This document shows, in pieces, positions 4,091-5,407 of a stretch of DNA of 5,407 bases; the first letter of the stretch is position 1; each line of letters opens with the position of its first letter. The notes under the pieces are model-generated. The model did no database searches. It was not told the DNA's origin and was given only the letters and a program-made list of their open reading frames with translations. The stretch comes from Acidobacteriota bacterium (GTDB lineage: Bacteria; Acidobacteriota; UBA6911; RPQK01; JADFOI01): NCBI GenBank assembly GCA_029942065.1, contig JAPYTY010000160.1:1-5407 (forward strand), read 5' to 3'. The position numbers and the translations under genes are program-made.

Positions 4091-5407
4091 ATGAAACCCA
4101 TGCGAAGGCTAGTACAGCGTCCGGTTTTTCATCTAGTCTTGTGGGCCAGCGCCATCTTGTGGGCACTTCCTGCCCACGCTAGCAGCACACTCAATTTTCC
4201 TCGTCTATCTTTTGATGAGAGCACCTACACCGGAGTAACCTTCGTCAATCCCTCTGATCAAGATGCTGTGATTACTCTGACTGCCTATGGTGAGAACGGA
4301 CAGCTGCTGACCGGGATCGACAATCCTGTTCAGGAGACAGTTCGTGCCAACAGCCAGTTGGTTAAGCTCGCCCGTGAATATTTCGACCTCCCGGACCCGC
4401 AACCTCAGTTGGACCCAGCCACCGTGGCCTGGTTTCAAGTCACCAGCCCAGTGGACGAACTTACCGGATTTTTCCTCTTGATTAATGGCACCCAAACCGA
4501 ATTTGATGGAGCGGACTTGCCGACAACGTCTCAGAGGATTGTTTTCAATGAGGTTCGTCTCGACTCCGACTCAAATACGGAGCTGAACATCATTAACCCC
4601 GGCGATGTGAGTGTCGACCTAGAGTTTCGGTTGGTTAGTCCGGACTCCTCTTTCATCTCTAAACTGCTGTCTCTCCCAGCCCGTGGGGTGGTACGGCTGG
4701 ATGCTGCCACCTTATTCGGCGTCGTCCAGGCTACGGACGGCAGCTATATCGACGTGATTTCGCAGGTACCACCTTTTAGCGGTTCAAGTCGGGAGGTTGC
4801 CGGCTTTGCTTTTGTAAAGACCCAGGGCGGGGATTCGCTAGGTTTGAACGCTCAGCCGGGTGGAGATCAGTTGACCAGTTTGTATTTCCCGCAAATGGCT
4901 GTTCTGGGTCCTTGGAAAACGGAGTTGAGTTTGGTCAACTACTCCTTCCGTCCTGTTATCGTTACCATCTCAGCCTTCAAGGCAGATGGTACGCTCTTTG
5001 ACACCAATGACCTTCAGAACAACCCGATCACTCGAACCCTAGCGGCTAACAGCAGTTTGGGTGAAGGTGAAGAGGACGCTCGCGATTTGGAAAAGATGTT
5101 CGGTTTTATGGGATCGGACACGCTGGAGGGCTGGCTGCTCGTGGAGTCCACTTCTCAGTCCATCAATGGATCGATCAGCTATGGGCTTCCGTCTTTGGGT
5201 TCGGTGGCTACGGTGATCAGTTCCGCGGAGGGGCAAACACGGGCCCTCTTTTCCCACATTGCAACAAGCGCAGGCTATTTTACGGGAGTGGCCATGTTGA
5301 ACTCGGGTCAACTAGCCACCAACGTACGGGTCTTGGCGATGGCATCTGATGATGGTGAGGTCCTGGGAGTTTACAACACCGTTCTCCGACCGGGACAACG
5401 GGTGAGC
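4091..5407 (+). CDS. Large secreted protein of tandem beta-rich repeats (3' end outside window)
   Basis: The ATG at 4091 opens a frame of 439 codons with no stop before the window edge. Residues 1-30 form a Sec signal peptide: MKPMRRLVQR, a hydrophobic core, and a likely cleavage after A-H-A30. The remainder holds four copies of a domain of about 116 residues starting at F36, F152, F266 and F387 (the fourth incomplete). In each copy Thr lies exactly 11 residues and Asn exactly 17 residues after that Phe (N53, N169, N283, N404), followed by alternating hydrophobics and, in three copies, a D/N-G turn (NG, DG, DG). This suggests beta-sandwich modules. There are no Cys residues or obvious catalytic motifs. 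I do not recognise the family; an extracellular or surface structural or adhesive role is an inference. GAAGAG lies 4 nt before the ATG, a weak Shine-Dalgarno site. It is the only plus-strand gene and diverges from the hydrolase. Confidence 0.8.
   Translation, partial: MKPMRRLVQRPVFHLVLWASAILWALPAHASSTLNFPRLSFDESTYTGVTFVNPSDQDAVITLTAYGENGQLLTGIDNPVQETVRANSQLVKLAREYFDLPDPQPQLDPATVAWFQVTSPVDELTGFFLLINGTQTEFDGADLPTTSQRIVFNEVRLDSDSNTELNIINPGDVSVDLEFRLVSPDSSFISKLLSLPARGVVRLDAATLFGVVQATDGSYIDVISQVPPFSGSSREVAGFAFVKTQGGDSLGLNAQPGGDQLTSLYFPQMAVLGPWKTELSLVNYSFRPVIVTISAFKADGTLFDTNDLQNNPITRTLAANSSLGEGEEDARDLEKMFGFMGSDTLEGWLLVESTSQSINGSISYGLPSLGSVATVISSAEGQTRALFSHIATSAGYFTGVAMLNSGQLATNVRVLAMASDDGEVLGVYNTVLRPGQRVS

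Noticed and set aside
4205..4495. Minus-strand 96-codon frame inside the repeat protein gene, and a similar one at 5039-5311
   Set aside because: Both are antisense to a long frame with a clear signal peptide and regular internal repeats.

Overview
The window looks like a bacterial chromosome fragment from a moderately GC-rich, free-living Gram-negative lineage, most plausibly Acidobacteriota or a related deep-branching phylum. This placement is an inference. It rests on the mix of a DUF5916/CBM9-like protein, a DUF4412-type exported protein, a Tat-exported cupredoxin and a large secreted repeat protein, and on intergenic regions filled with short palindromes. No rRNA, tRNA, CRISPR or transposase was found.

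Layout: positions 1-3893 are read on the minus strand, so in order of transcription from high to low coordinates. They hold an alpha/beta hydrolase (3893-3048); a 30-codon type IV pilin-like stub (2838-2746) with a strong Shine-Dalgarno site, an excellent sigma-54 promoter and an IHF-like site; a repeat-rich stretch without genes (about 2745-2110); a frameshifted DUF4412-type gene (2109-1287); a Tat-exported cupredoxin whose copper-ligand Cys position is Ser (1039-440); and the 5' end of a DUF5916/CBM9-like gene (239-1, cut by the window edge). On the plus strand a large secreted protein starts at 4091 and is still open at 5407. It is built from tandem copies of a domain of about 116 residues.

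The genes do not form a tight operon. Gaps are about 200-270 nt or more, and the products share export to the cell envelope (Tat, Sec and prepilin-type signals) rather than a pathway. The most distinctive content is between the genes. There is a 155-nt nested palindrome made of CACAAAG-type repeats, a 182-bp MITE-like element with 14-bp terminal inverted repeats, and a run of nine small GC-rich hairpins over about 300 nt. That run ends where the pilin reading frame stops. The best candidate for something unusual is this junction: complete RpoN-type pilin control signals feeding an open reading frame that encodes only the prepilin signal and N-terminal helix.
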